Shown here one piece after another: positions 17,301 through 26,861 of a DNA stretch of 64,000 nt; position 1 is the stretch's first letter; every line of letters starts with the position of its first letter. Source of the stretch: Acidobacteriota bacterium (GTDB lineage: Bacteria > Acidobacteriota > Terriglobia > Terriglobales > Acidobacteriaceae). Below the pieces are notes generated by a model. That model had not been told where the DNA came from. It did not search any database and saw only the letters and a program-made list of their open reading frames with translations. The position numbers were made by a program, and so were the translations under genes. Where the stretch lies: the NCBI GenBank assembly GCA_013289765.1, contig JABCZI010000007.1, positions 124,001-188,000 on the forward strand. Direction: 5' to 3'.

Positions 17301-20300
17301 ATGCGCGTTGTTGTGAAGTGTCTCTTACCCTTTTTGGCTTCGACCCTATGCTTCGCCGTCCAACCGGATCGTATTACCGGGCCCATCGACTCTTCGCAGA
17401 AAGTCGCCCTCAAAGGGAATGTCCATGGCCTCGCCCAGCGTAGTTTCGACATTGGTCACACCGATAGCAGCTTGGTCCTGCGCGGCGTAACTCTGACCTT
17501 CCAGCCTTCTGCCGCCCAGCAGACCGATCTGAAGAATCTGCTCGCTCAACAGCAGGACCGCTCATCGCCGAATTACCATAAATGGCTCACCCCATCGCAG
17601 TATGCCGACCGCTTCGGCATGAGCCAGACCGACATCGCCAACGTCACTGCCTGGATCGAGTCGCAAGGCCTCGCCGTAACTTCGATCGCCAACAGCCGCA
17701 CCCAAATCTCTTTCGAAGGAACCGTGGCGCAGATCGAATCGATGTTCAATACCGAGATCCACGACTATCTGGTGAATGGCGAAATCCACTTCGCGAACAC
17801 CAGCAATCCTTCGATTCCGGCCGCTCTGGCATCCTCCGTTCTCAGCGTCGGCCATCTCCACAATTTCCTCCCCAGAGCTCGCGCGAAGGTTCGCCAAGTA
17901 TCGGACGCTAATCCCGAATTTACCTCGTACGTCTCCGGCAATCACTTCCTCACTCCCGGCGACTTTGCCACCATCTACGACGTTCAGGCTCTTTACACCG
18001 CGGGCATTGATGGCACCGGCCAAAAGATCGCGGTTACCGGACAGAGTTCCATCAACCTCAACGACGTAGCCAACTTCCGCAGCAATTCCGGCCTGGCCGC
18101 GAATGTTCCCACATTACTTCTAGTTCCTGGTGAAGGCGTTTCCACGCGTTGCCCCGGAGACGAGGGCGAATCCGATCTCGATGTGGAATGGTCCGGAGGC
18201 GTGGCGAAAAATGCCAACGTCACTCTCGTCTACGCAGGATTGAACAGCGGTGAAACCTGTACAAGCCGTCAGTATGGTGCGTTCGATGCGTTGCAGTATG
18301 CCATCGACCAAAACATTGCTCCGGTGATCAGCAACAGCTACGGCAACTGTGAAGCTGCGACCGGCTCATCCTTTGCGCAAACCATGCGGGGATGGATACA
18401 ACAAGCCAACACGCAGGGCCAGACGGTGATTTCGGCCGCCGGCGATTCCGGTGCTGCCGATTGCGATTACCAGGTCAAGTCCGCCACTCAGGGCTTCGCC
18501 GTTGACCTTCCCGCCGCAATTCCGGAGGTCACCGGCATGGGCGGCACCGAGTTCTCCGGAGATGCAGCCGCCACCGTAAGCAACGGAAATGCCGGCGCCA
18601 CTACTTACTGGAGCGGCACCACCGGCGGCATCGATACAGTTTCCTCGGCTCTTTCCTACATTCCAGAAATAGGATGGAACGACAGCGCAGCCGACATTGC
18701 CGCAGGCGGAAACATTTCCGCATCCGGCGGCGGCGCCAGCATCTTCTTCACCAAGCCATCATGGCAGACCGGAACCGGAGTGCCCGCGGACAGTAAACGC
18801 GACGTACCAGATCTTGCCTTGAGCGCCTCGGTCGATCACGACGGATATCTGTTCTGCTCTGAAGACGGCGCCAACGGCGCAATCACCCCGAGCTGTGTCA
18901 GCGGATTTCGCGTCAGCAGCGGCGGCACTCTTACCGTCGTTGGGGGCACATCGGTGGCCGCCCCTACTTTCGCCGGAATCGTTGCCCTCATGAGCCAATA
19001 CCTCGTAACCCACTCGTTCCAGTCGACGCCCGGTCTCACCAATATCAATTCCAATCTTTACTACATAGCTTCCAACAATCCGACCGCACTGAATGACGTT
19101 AAGACCGGCAACAATATTGTTCCTTGCACGGCAGGAACCACGAACTGTCCAGCCTCCGGCCAATTCGGTTTCACCGCCGGTGCCGGATACGATCAAGTGA
19201 CCGGACTTGGTTCCATCAATGCCAACGCTCTAGCGCTCGCCTGGGGAGACTTGTTCACCTCTACCGCAACCGCGCTAGTCTCCTCGACAAGTTCAATTTC
19301 TATAGGCAACGCAGTCACGTTCACAGCGACAGTGACGCCCTCTTCAGCCGCAGGCACGGTAGGCTTCTTTAACAATGGTTCGGCCAGTCCCATGGCTACC
19401 AGCACGGTCTCTGGCGGCAACGCTACATTTACAACGAACACGCTTCCCGCCGGCACGAATTCAGTTGTGGCTATTTATCAAGGCGTCAATGCCCCCTCAA
19501 CCTCATCTCCGGTTGCAATTACAGTGATTCAACCCGATTTCACCCTTTCCGCGACCGCCTTGGCCCCGACTTCCATCTCCGCCGGACAATCCACTTCTGC
19601 AACCCTGATCCTAGCTCCGGTTAACGGTTCCACGCAGAGCATCAACTTTTCGAACTCAATTAGCTCTAATACAGGTTCCAGTCCAGGCAGTTGCACGGCT
19701 GGCTTGCCGGTTGGAGCTCTTTGCCTTTTCAATCCGGCCAGCATCACGCTTGACGGCATACACTCTCAGACCGTCACTCTAACGATTACCACCCTGCCGA
19801 ACATGGCGTTGGGCTCGAATGGCATTACTGTGACGGGTACTGCGAGCGGTACTGGCGGTGCATCGCATACCGCTTCCGTTAATCTCACCGTGACCGCGAC
19901 CACTGAGAGCTTCACTCTCGCTTCGACCAATGGTGCAACCTTTGCTGTGCCGGTCGGAGCCACCGCTTCGGTGCAGCTTGCGGTCAGCAGCGCGAACGGG
20001 TTCGTTAACAGCACAAGTTCAACCACTGTCCTGCCACTCACCTATACTTGCTCCGGACTTCCAGTAACGGCGGAAATCACCTGTCAATTCACTCCCAACG
20101 GCGGCCAACAAGTCACCGCAAGCGCAGTCACGCTGAACCTCGTTACCACTCCGAAGACGGTCAAACTTAATCGGCCCTTCGACCGCAGCCGCGGCATCTT
20201 CTATGCTTTACTGCTGCCCGGCTTGTTCGGGATTGTCTTCGTAGGCGCGTCGCGAACCCGCGCCCCGCGCCTGCTCGGCCTGATGGTGATACTCATCGGT

Positions 20301-20462
20301 TCAACTCTCTGGCTCGGAGCCTGCGGCGGTGGCACCGGCAATAACCTGACGAATGCCGGGACCCCTCCAAGTACTTACACCGTGACGGTCACTACCACAA
20401 CCGGGGGAGCAAGCCCGCTCACTGCAACTGCACCAGCGATCGCACTAAACGTTACGCAGTAA
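17301..20462 (+). CDS. Secreted S53 family protease (pro-kumamolisin/sedolisin) with Ig-like repeats and C-terminal membrane tail
   Basis: This 1053-residue protein starts with a signal peptide (VVVKCLLPFLASTLCFAV). Residues 35-190 are the S53 activation propeptide (SSPNYHKWLTPSQYADRFG). The catalytic domain covers about 215-650, with Glu290 and Asp294 in GESDLDVEW, the oxyanion Asp382 in AAGDSGAADCD and the nucleophile Ser550 in GGTSVAAPTFAGI. The calcium-site region GAGYDQVTGLGSIN follows. About residues 655-950 form Ig-like/Big repeats (SSISIGNAVTFTATVTP, SISAGQSTSATLILAPV). Near residues 965-1015 there are two hydrophobic segments and an LGACGGGTG motif, an ending often seen in acidobacterial secreted proteins. 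It should digest proteins at acidic pH outside the cell. Confidence 0.93.
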   Translation: MRVVVKCLLPFLASTLCFAVQPDRITGPIDSSQKVALKGNVHGLAQRSFDIGHTDSSLVLRGVTLTFQPSAAQQTDLKNLLAQQQDRSSPNYHKWLTPSQYADRFGMSQTDIANVTAWIESQGLAVTSIANSRTQISFEGTVAQIESMFNTEIHDYLVNGEIHFANTSNPSIPAALASSVLSVGHLHNFLPRARAKVRQVSDANPEFTSYVSGNHFLTPGDFATIYDVQALYTAGIDGTGQKIAVTGQSSINLNDVANFRSNSGLAANVPTLLLVPGEGVSTRCPGDEGESDLDVEWSGGVAKNANVTLVYAGLNSGETCTSRQYGAFDALQYAIDQNIAPVISNSYGNCEAATGSSFAQTMRGWIQQANTQGQTVISAAGDSGAADCDYQVKSATQGFAVDLPAAIPEVTGMGGTEFSGDAAATVSNGNAGATTYWSGTTGGIDTVSSALSYIPEIGWNDSAADIAAGGNISASGGGASIFFTKPSWQTGTGVPADSKRDVPDLALSASVDHDGYLFCSEDGANGAITPSCVSGFRVSSGGTLTVVGGTSVAAPTFAGIVALMSQYLVTHSFQSTPGLTNINSNLYYIASNNPTALNDVKTGNNIVPCTAGTTNCPASGQFGFTAGAGYDQVTGLGSINANALALAWGDLFTSTATALVSSTSSISIGNAVTFTATVTPSSAAGTVGFFNNGSASPMATSTVSGGNATFTTNTLPAGTNSVVAIYQGVNAPSTSSPVAITVIQPDFTLSATALAPTSISAGQSTSATLILAPVNGSTQSINFSNSISSNTGSSPGSCTAGLPVGALCLFNPASITLDGIHSQTVTLTITTLPNMALGSNGITVTGTASGTGGASHTASVNLTVTATTESFTLASTNGATFAVPVGATASVQLAVSSANGFVNSTSSTTVLPLTYTCSGLPVTAEITCQFTPNGGQQVTASAVTLNLVTTPKTVKLNRPFDRSRGIFYALLLPGLFGIVFVGASRTRAPRLLGLMVILIGSTLWLGACGGGTGNNLTNAGTPPSTYTVTVTTTTGGASPLTATAPAIALNVTQ

Positions 20463-21048
20463 GGCTTTTTAAAAGTGGCCACTGATAGTGGCCAGTGGTC
20501 AGTACTCAAACATCAGTTGGAAGCAATGTTGGAGGCAATTAAGATCCGGGAGCAAGCTCCTACCGGTCGCCGACCACTACCCCTCGGCCCTTGTGCAAAA
20601 CCCTTCCCCTTTGCCACTTGCGTGCTGACGCGGGGGCGAGTAACATGGGGTTGTTCTCATTTGGCCTCGTTCCCGCGTAGGCTTTCCGCGCCCCAGGCCG
20701 TTCCCGGCGGCGCGACGGATTCCGATAACGGATAACGGACACTGATACTGATACGGATCATTTAGGTTTTTTCGTAGTACGGGTTTGCTTTACCAGGTAG
20801 CGGTCGATTGCGTTCACGATTACGTCCAGCCCAACTCGTAATCCGCATGGGGAATGAACCTTGCCGTCGAACGCATTGGCTCGACTCGATGACCAGACAG
20901 TTGTAATTAATTAGTGCGACGCGCAGCGAAAAAAGTGGCTGTACGCCAACGTTGTCAAAGCCTGCCGCAACCAATGGGGAACTTGTAATCGCCAGAATAT
21001 TGCGACACTGCACCGGGCTAAGCCCGGCGAAGCAGTTATGAGAGGACT
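20463..21048. other. Non-coding stretch with short repeats
   Basis: About 590 bases lie between the protease and the pseudo-receiver gene. Visible structure: near-repeated GGCCACTGATAGTGGCCAG (20477-20500), GATAACGGATAACGGACACTG (split across 20722-20742) and a palindrome CCGGGCTAAGCCCGG (21021-21035) just before the next gene. No convincing coding frame was found. Confidence 0.4.
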
Positions 21049-21726
21049 ATGAACGCAGGACCAGGAAGACCCTCCGGAGGTGGTGGAGGCCGAAATCGTC
21101 GGCGTCGCGGACGGCGCCCCAACAATCCACGCGGTCCCCGCCCCGCCGGCCCCAGCCAATCGCGCCACAATCAGGACGGCATCTATACAGCGCCCATGGA
21201 TCACAGCTACCGCGCCGCATTGGCCGGCAATAACAACAATGGCCAGGGAAGCCGCCGGGGAGCTCGTCCGGGCTTTGCTGCGCCGTTTGCGCCCGTCGAT
21301 CCCGAACCACTGCCAATGCGCGGGGATTCCAACTCCCGGATCTTTGCTTTTGTTGACGACTTGTTTTTCGCGGCCAAGATCCAAGAGACCGCGCGGAAGC
21401 TGAACGTGAAGGTCGAGTTCGCCAAGAGCGACAAGGATCTCGCCGAGCGCATGCAACAGAACGGCGAAGAGAAGCCTTCGCTGATCATATTTGACCTTAA
21501 CAACGCCAACGCCAAGCCGCTCACCCTCATTCCCAAATTGAAGGCGAAGCTGAAGAAGGGAACCTCAATTATCGGGTTCCTCTCTCACGTGCAAGGCGAT
21601 CTGAAGCAGAAGGCTCACGAAGTGGGTTGCGATATGGTGCTGCCCCGCTCCGCCTTCTCCCAGAACTTGCCAAACTTGCTGAGGCGCCACGGAGCCCCGG
21701 ACGACGAAAATCCAACGGTGCAATAG
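21049..21726 (+). CDS. Pseudo-receiver domain protein with basic low-complexity N-terminus
   Basis: A 225-residue protein with AGAGGA before its ATG. Residues 1-45 are a Gly/Arg/Asn/Pro-rich basic tail (NRRRRGRRPNNPRGPRPAG), a type that often binds nucleic acid. Residues 97-213 have the alternating strand/helix layout of a response-regulator receiver: RIFAFVDDLFFAAKIQETA, then SLIIFDLNNANAKPL where the phosphoacceptor Asp would be, then SIIGFLSHVQG and DMVLPRSAF in place of the Lys motif. The switch Thr/Ser and Lys are altered, so phosphorylation-independent behaviour is plausible. No kinase or output domain is adjacent. Function unknown. Confidence 0.75.
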   Translation: MNAGPGRPSGGGGGRNRRRRGRRPNNPRGPRPAGPSQSRHNQDGIYTAPMDHSYRAALAGNNNNGQGSRRGARPGFAAPFAPVDPEPLPMRGDSNSRIFAFVDDLFFAAKIQETARKLNVKVEFAKSDKDLAERMQQNGEEKPSLIIFDLNNANAKPLTLIPKLKAKLKKGTSIIGFLSHVQGDLKQKAHEVGCDMVLPRSAFSQNLPNLLRRHGAPDDENPTVQ

Positions 21727-21740
21727 CGCTAAAACTGTTC

Positions 21741-22094
21741 CTAACCCGGAGGCCACCCCAGCGATCTTCCTCCAAGCAGATGGACGTGAAGATGAAACAC
21801 TGATTGTCCCGCACCCGGTCCCACGTTGAGTACGGTCCGGTATCCATTCTCAATATTGCGCTGGCGGGCAATTTCGGCTGCTGCCAGATGGCAGCGTCCA
21901 ATTACTTCCGCATCTTCCGCTTGCGCTTCCTTCAATCCAGCAAAATGTTTCTTCGGGATGACGAGCACGTGAGTGGGGGCTTTCGGATCGATGTCTTCAA
22001 AGGCCAGAACGTGATCGTTCTCGTAAACTTTTTTTGCGGGAATCTCGCCGCGAAGAATTCGGCAGAAGAGACAGTTGGCAGTCGGATCGGTCAT
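21741..22094 (-). CDS. HIT family (histidine triad) nucleotide hydrolase
   Basis: This 117-residue protein is a HIT domain of the HINT branch. It has CLFCRILRGEIPAKKVYENDHVLAFEDI at the N-terminus, the APTHVLVIPKKH strand near residue 40, and the histidine triad HLHVHLLGGR at about residues 99-108, whose central His is the nucleophile. It should hydrolyse nucleoside phosphoramidates or adenylylated substrates in the cytoplasm. The CxxC near the start is common in zinc-binding HINT proteins. It is convergent with the pseudo-receiver gene, 14 bp apart. Confidence 0.93.
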   Translation of the reverse strand: MTDPTANCLFCRILRGEIPAKKVYENDHVLAFEDIDPKAPTHVLVIPKKHFAGLKEAQAEDAEVIGRCHLAAAEIARQRNIENGYRTVLNVGPGAGQSVFHLHVHLLGGRSLGWPPG

Positions 22095-22167
22095 AACGGG
22101 TTCCGGCGTGAGAATAGCATTCGCATCGCAGAAGCGGCTAGTGGCCCGTGTCTGGTCGAGCCTGGTC

Positions 22168-22965
22168 CTAATCCAGTCTCACCAAAAACACCGCGCCTTC
22201 TGGAGTTTCGTTTTCGGCGGCCAGTTTCCGGGCGCGCTCACGATCATCATTGAGCACGCGTACTCGCACCCACCAATCCCCCACGGGACTCGAGAATTTC
22301 ACAACTTTCGCGGTGCGATAACGCTGCTTGAGATGGTCGGCAAGCTTCGCTGCCGCCTCTTCGTGAGGAAAGCTGCCGATCTGCACCGCCCACTTTCCAC
22401 CCGTCTCAAGCGGCGCAGGAGTCTGCATCACTTCCACTTTCACTTGAGCGATTCCAGGCGAGTAAACATCGAGCTTGCGCGCAGCCGACAGCGACAGATC
22501 AATGATTCGTCCTGGTATGAAAGGCCCGCGATCCGTAATGCGCACCAGCGCGGTATGGCCAGTTTTGAGATTGGTCACGCGAACAATGGTTCCCAGCGGT
22601 AGCGTGCGATGCGCCGCCGTCATCGCGTGCATGTTATAGACTTCGCCGTTCGATCCCCGGCGGTTGTGATACGGCGGACCATACCAGCTGGCTTGCCCAG
22701 TCTCCGTGGCCAGGGGTTTCGCGCCTGCGGGAATAGCTGGTTCGGCCAGGTCGGCGCTTTCGGCTTCGCTTGTGCCTGACAGCCGGTCATGCTTAGCCGC
22801 CCCTTCAGGACGAGAGCCGGCCTCAGGGGTTTCGGGTGCTGGAGGAGGCGGTGGCACGTCGACATGCACCTGCCTCGAGTGGCCGCAACCGGGCAGCAAC
22901 AAAAACGCTGGTAGCAAAGCGAGAGTTACAACAATCGAGAGCACGCATCCCACGCGTGGCTTCAC
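22168..22965 (-). CDS. rlpA: RlpA family septal-ring lipoprotein (DPBB plus SPOR)
   Basis: This 265-residue lipoprotein starts at GTG 22965, overlapping the upstream stop as GTGA. A lipobox LLPGC is near residue 27. A proline-rich linker leads to the double-psi beta-barrel (GQASWYGPPYHNRRGSNGE, then MTAAHRTLPLGTIVRVTNL and RITDRGPFIPGRIIDLS, about residues 90-175), the catalytic lytic-transglycosylase fold of RlpA, with the conserved Asp of TDRGP. A C-terminal SPOR domain (WAVQIGSFPHEEAAAKLADHL, about 190-262) binds denuded septal glycan. It acts at the cell envelope during division. Confidence 0.9.
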   Translation of the reverse strand: MKPRVGCVLSIVVTLALLPAFLLLPGCGHSRQVHVDVPPPPPAPETPEAGSRPEGAAKHDRLSGTSEAESADLAEPAIPAGAKPLATETGQASWYGPPYHNRRGSNGEVYNMHAMTAAHRTLPLGTIVRVTNLKTGHTALVRITDRGPFIPGRIIDLSLSAARKLDVYSPGIAQVKVEVMQTPAPLETGGKWAVQIGSFPHEEAAAKLADHLKQRYRTAKVVKFSSPVGDWWVRVRVLNDDRERARKLAAENETPEGAVFLVRLD

Positions 22966-23189
22966 TTTTGCGACGCTTTTTGCCGCTCCATGTAGTCGGC
23001 CAACTCGGTAAGCTTGGTGCTGGCGGTGCGAAGAGCTTTGGTCGAGTGCTGTCGCACTGCGGGCACGACTTCGTCGTTCAGGTATTTGATGAATTCAGGA
23101 ATCTCCTTCTCGATCCGTTCGGCGGCTTCGGCAACACTCTTGCTGACGCGCGCCGATGCGTCCTCCACCTTGCGGTTAAAGTCGTTCAT
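22962..23189 (-). CDS. Small helical hypothetical protein, coupled to rlpA
   Basis: The start is ATG 23189 with GAGGAG eight bases upstream; nine more codons are open upstream but lack a ribosome site. The 75-residue product is charged and helical (RKVEDASARVSKSVAEAAERIEK...), without a signal peptide or cysteine. Its stop overlaps the rlpA start by 4 bp, so the two are co-translated. It may be a cell-division or envelope accessory, but nothing in the sequence shows this. Confidence 0.75.
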   Translation of the reverse strand: MNDFNRKVEDASARVSKSVAEAAERIEKEIPEFIKYLNDEVVPAVRQHSTKALRTASTKLTELADYMERQKASQK

Positions 23190-23270
23190 AAATGCTCCTC
23201 GCCAATGCAATTGCATTATTTCGTGCCTTGCTGCGCCGGGTCAATGGCGCGGCCGCCGAAAGGCGATGGG

Positions 23271-24311
23271 ATGCCACCGGAGCGCGATCAATTAAAATCA
23301 CGGGTTGGTAACCACTTGGCAAAACGAAAACCGATGAGTCCGGTCCTTCCGCCCACGACGCACGACCGAAGGAATTTCCAGCGAAGTCTTCTCTCCTGGT
23401 ACGACCTCTACCGGCGCGACCTCCCTTGGCGCGTTAGCCGCGACCCTTACCGCGTGTGGCTCTCCGAAATCATGCTGCAGCAGACGCGCGTGACGGCGGT
23501 GATTGCGCACTACCACGAATTTCTGCGGCGTTTTCCCACGATCGAGAAACTGGCGGCGGCGCGCGAGGCGAGCGTGTTGGCAGCATGGAGCGGCCTCGGC
23601 TACTACCGCCGGGCGCGAATGCTTCACGCAGCGGCAAAAGCCGTCGTGCGCGACCATGCCGGGAAATTTCCTTCCGCAACCGGAGCCTTGCTCGCTTTGC
23701 CCGGTATTGGCCGATACACCTCAGCGGCGATTGCCAGCATTGCATTCGATCAGCCGGTCGCCGTGGTCGATGGCAATGTCGAGCGCGTGCTGCATCGGAT
23801 GTCGGGAAGGCGGCTCGGTGGAGAGGAATTGTGGACGGCCGCGAATGATCTGCTGGATGCGAAGCGTCCCGGAGATTTCAACCAGGCGATGATGGAGTTA
23901 GGCGCTACAGTATGCAAGCCGCGGGCACCCTCCTGTTTGACGTGTCCTGTGATCGCACTATGTGCCACCTGCGGAGAATTGACGGCAACGTCGAAACCCG
24001 TCCCGCAAAAGAAGCGAGAGATTAACTACGCTCTCAACTGCCGCAACGGAGAAGTGCTTCTAGTGCAGAGGGCGCGGGATGCGTCACTGATGCCGGGCAT
24101 GTGGGAATTGCCGGAGGGCGGCATGAGCAGTGCAAGCCAACCGCAGATGACTCTCCGGCATTCGATCACGGTCACCGATTACAAAGTGCGCGTGTGGTGC
24201 TGCGTTGCACCTTTACCCGTAGTTGGGAAGTGGATTCCGGTGGGACGGCTAAAGCAAGTCGCGCTCACAGGGCTGGCGCGGAAGATCCTGCTCGCCGCCG
24301 ACATCATCTAA
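23271..24311 (+). CDS. mutY: A/G-specific adenine glycosylase MutY
   Basis: The frame is open to 22836, but conserved sequence begins near RRNFQRSLLSWYDLYRRDLPW. ATG 23271 (AAGGCGATGGG before it), 23244 and 23334 are all possible starts. Catalytic Glu lies in LSEIMLQQTRV; the helix-hairpin-helix LPGIGRYTSAAIASIAF is followed by the essential Asp in AVVDGNVERVL. The [4Fe-4S] cluster CKPRAPSCLTCPVIALC has the C-x6-C-x2-C-x5-C pattern. A NUDIX-like C-terminal domain (EVLLVQRARDASLMPGMWELP) recognises 8-oxoG. It removes adenine mispaired with 8-oxoguanine. Divergent from the rlpA pair. Confidence 0.93.
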   Translation: MPPERDQLKSRVGNHLAKRKPMSPVLPPTTHDRRNFQRSLLSWYDLYRRDLPWRVSRDPYRVWLSEIMLQQTRVTAVIAHYHEFLRRFPTIEKLAAAREASVLAAWSGLGYYRRARMLHAAAKAVVRDHAGKFPSATGALLALPGIGRYTSAAIASIAFDQPVAVVDGNVERVLHRMSGRRLGGEELWTAANDLLDAKRPGDFNQAMMELGATVCKPRAPSCLTCPVIALCATCGELTATSKPVPQKKREINYALNCRNGEVLLVQRARDASLMPGMWELPEGGMSSASQPQMTLRHSITVTDYKVRVWCCVAPLPVVGKWIPVGRLKQVALTGLARKILLAADII

Positions 24312-24384
24312 AATCAAGACGTAGGGTAATGAGCCTATGCATTGGCTTCGAAATATCTTTGGACGACGAGGCGGAGGACAACCG

Positions 24385-24882
24385 ATGGCGGTATTGACCG
24401 CGGGCACCAAGGCGCCCGACTTTGAACTCAAAACAATGGATGGAAAGAAGTTTGTGCTCCGGGACGAATTGGCACGCGGGCCGCTAGTGTTGGCGTTCTT
24501 TAAAGTGTCCTGTCCTACATGCCAGTATGCGTTCCCATTTCTGGATCGGTTGGAGCGGGCATATGGGCACAACGGAGTTCGGATCATCGGAGTCTCGCAA
24601 AACAATCCCAAGGAAACCACTGCGTTCATCAAAGAATTTGGCGTGACTTTCCCTGTGCTGCTCGACGATACCGATAAATATCCCGTATCCAATGCGTATG
24701 GCTTGACCAATGTTCCGACCGTGTTCTGGATCGCGCAGAATGGCGGCATCGAACTCTCCAGCGTGGGATGGGTGAAGGCCGACTTCGAAGAGATCAGCCG
24801 CAAGATGGCCGAGTCGCTACACACGGCGCCGCCGGTAATGTTCAAGCCAGGAGAAGATGTGCGCGACTTCCGTGCCGGTTGA
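24385..24882 (+). CDS. Redoxin-family protein (thioredoxin/AhpC-like, CPTC)
   Basis: The start ATG 24385 has GGAGGACAACCG just upstream, better than ATG 24337, which would add 16 basic residues. The 165-residue product is an AhpC-TSA/redoxin fold: TAGTKAPDFELKTMDGKKFVL, then LAFFKVSCPTCQYAFPFLDRL with the active-site CPTC, then VPTVFWI with the cis-proline. No signal peptide is visible, so it probably acts in the cytoplasm as a thiol oxidoreductase or peroxidase. It follows mutY by 73 bp on the same strand. Confidence 0.86.
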   Translation: MAVLTAGTKAPDFELKTMDGKKFVLRDELARGPLVLAFFKVSCPTCQYAFPFLDRLERAYGHNGVRIIGVSQNNPKETTAFIKEFGVTFPVLLDDTDKYPVSNAYGLTNVPTVFWIAQNGGIELSSVGWVKADFEEISRKMAESLHTAPPVMFKPGEDVRDFRAG

Positions 24883-25151
24883 GGGTCTAAAAATTGATCC
24901 CGCGGTCGCGGGACTGTCGCGAAAACAAACCGCTCGCGCACAAGCAATCGCCACTCAGAAACGAACCGCAAGTACAAATGGTCCCCTGTCTAGACGGTCC
25001 TGAAGTCGCTGGCCTACGGTGCGAGCCACAGACGCTACTCCGTTAAAACAAAACTACTAGCGTCCTTTACAATTCAGTCAGTCCTAAAAATAGGCATTCA
25101 ATAGCATTTTTCCGCGTCGACATGCCACTTCGCCGGGGGAGAAGACTGACT

Positions 25152-26861
25152 ATGCGAGCAAGGGGAAGCAGTAGTGTTTTTGTCAGCGTGATCGCGTCGC
25201 TGAGTCTAATGCTGTGTGGAGAAGGAGGAGCCGCGCCTCTTGCGGCCCCAGCTGCGGCCAAGCGGGACGAGGTTTCCGTGCGCCTGCCCTCCGCTGCGTT
25301 CGCGGCTCTCGAAACTATCGACCCCGAGCACATTCGCTGGCACGTTCGCTATCTCTCGCATGATCTTCTGGAAGGCCGCGGCACCGGCCAGCGCGGCGGC
25401 GATATCGCGGCGGAATACATGGCTACCCAGTTTGCAGAATATGGATTGAAGCCCGCCGGCGACAACGGATCGTACCTGCAGAAAGTGCCACTCGTTGGAA
25501 TCACTACACTCCCCGAGACTCAGTTTTCTTTACTTCCAAAGCACGATGGAGCAATGCGTTTGAAACCCCTCGATGAGTATGTTGCCGTCGATCAGACCCA
25601 GCAGGCAGAGTCCGATGTGGACTCCGAGATCATCTATGTGGGCTACGGCATTGAGGCTCCGGAATACAACTGGGACGACTACAAGGGAGTGGATGTTCGC
25701 GGCAAAGTCCTGCTGATGCTGGTGAACGAACCGCCTTCGGACGACCCCAAGTTTTTCAAAGGCAAAGCTCTGACTTATTACGGGCGGTGGACTTATAAAT
25801 ACGAAGAGGCCGCGCGCAAGGGCGCAGTGGGCGTGATTCTCATTCACAAAGAAGACATGGCGAGTTACCCATGGGAAGTAGTGCGGAACTCAAATTCGGG
25901 CGAGAAGTCTTTTTTAAAGTTGGAAGGGCCAGCACTGCGAGTTGCGTCCTGGATACAACTGGACGTGGCGAAGAAGCTGGCCGCGGCCTCGGGCATGGAT
26001 ATCGACAAGATGATCGCGGACGCGCGGACGCGCGAGTTCCATCCCGTAAATATGGGTGCCAAATTAAAAGCGCACATGGTCAGCAAAGTGCGAAACTTTG
26101 AGTCGAACAACGTGCTGGCGATTCTGCCCGGGTCGAATCGCAAGACGAAAGACGAGGCGGTGATGTTTACGGCGCACTACGATCACCTTGGCATTCGTCC
26201 CGATGTGCCGGGGGATAATATTTACAACGGTGCTGCTGACAATGCCACGGGCTGCGGCATCTTGCTGGAACTGGCGCGCGCATTCAGCGTCGCCAAAGAT
26301 CGACCGGGACGTTCTGTGATCTTCGCGTCGGTAACCGGAGAAGAACAGGGATTGCTGGGGTCGGAATATCTGGGCAAGCATCCGCCAGTCCCGTCCGGAA
26401 AGATTGCCCTGGATTTGAATTACGATGACGTGCAGCCGATTGGGGCGCCGGAGGAAGTGGAAGTTTCAGGCGCAGAGCGCACCACATTCTATCCCTGGGT
26501 ACAGGCGACCGCGAAGGAATTCCGGCTGGCGATTCGTCCCGACGCGCGCCCCGAGGCGGGACACTTCTACCGCTCCGATCATTTCAGTCTGGCGCGTGTG
26601 GGCATTCCATCGTTCTCGATCAACGAAGGCATGAAGTTCAAAGGTCACGACGAAGCTTGGGGATTGGCGCAGAATAAAGATTATGTCTCAAAGCACTACC
26701 ACCAGCCGAGCGATGAGTATCATCCAGAAATGAACTTCGTCGGCGACGCAGCCATGGCGCGTTTCGGATTTGCGCTGGGATGGGAAGCGGCCAGTGCCGC
26801 GAAACTTGTCGGCTGGCAGAAGGGCGACGAGTTCGAAGCGGCGCGGGCTAAAAGTCAGTAG
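25152..26861 (+). CDS. Secreted M28 family metallopeptidase with PA domain
   Basis: ATG 25152 is preceded by GGGGGAGAAG and gives 569 residues; ATG 25122 is ten codons upstream. The signal peptide is SSSVFVSVIASLSLMLCGEGGAAP. A protease-associated insert occupies about residues 130-290 (IIYVGYGIEAPEYNWDDYKG). The M28 zinc site shows His342 (AHYDHLG), Asp363 (GAADNATGC), and the Glu397-Glu398 pair (VTGEEQGLLGS). A late His in KHYHQPSDEY completes the site. It should act as an aminopeptidase or carboxypeptidase outside the cytoplasm; the substrate is not predictable. The 269 bp upstream hold only a small palindrome (CCCGCGGTCGCGGG, 24898-24911). Confidence 0.9.
   Translation: MRARGSSSVFVSVIASLSLMLCGEGGAAPLAAPAAAKRDEVSVRLPSAAFAALETIDPEHIRWHVRYLSHDLLEGRGTGQRGGDIAAEYMATQFAEYGLKPAGDNGSYLQKVPLVGITTLPETQFSLLPKHDGAMRLKPLDEYVAVDQTQQAESDVDSEIIYVGYGIEAPEYNWDDYKGVDVRGKVLLMLVNEPPSDDPKFFKGKALTYYGRWTYKYEEAARKGAVGVILIHKEDMASYPWEVVRNSNSGEKSFLKLEGPALRVASWIQLDVAKKLAAASGMDIDKMIADARTREFHPVNMGAKLKAHMVSKVRNFESNNVLAILPGSNRKTKDEAVMFTAHYDHLGIRPDVPGDNIYNGAADNATGCGILLELARAFSVAKDRPGRSVIFASVTGEEQGLLGSEYLGKHPPVPSGKIALDLNYDDVQPIGAPEEVEVSGAERTTFYPWVQATAKEFRLAIRPDARPEAGHFYRSDHFSLARVGIPSFSINEGMKFKGHDEAWGLAQNKDYVSKHYHQPSDEYHPEMNFVGDAAMARFGFALGWEAASAAKLVGWQKGDEFEAARAKSQ

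Noticed and set aside
20475-21013. Small open frames in the gap before the pseudo-receiver gene
   Set aside because: They run through repeats, lack ribosome sites and show no protein-like composition.
22836-23270. N-terminal extension of MutY
   Set aside because: Overlaps the divergent rlpA-side genes and has no MutY-like sequence.
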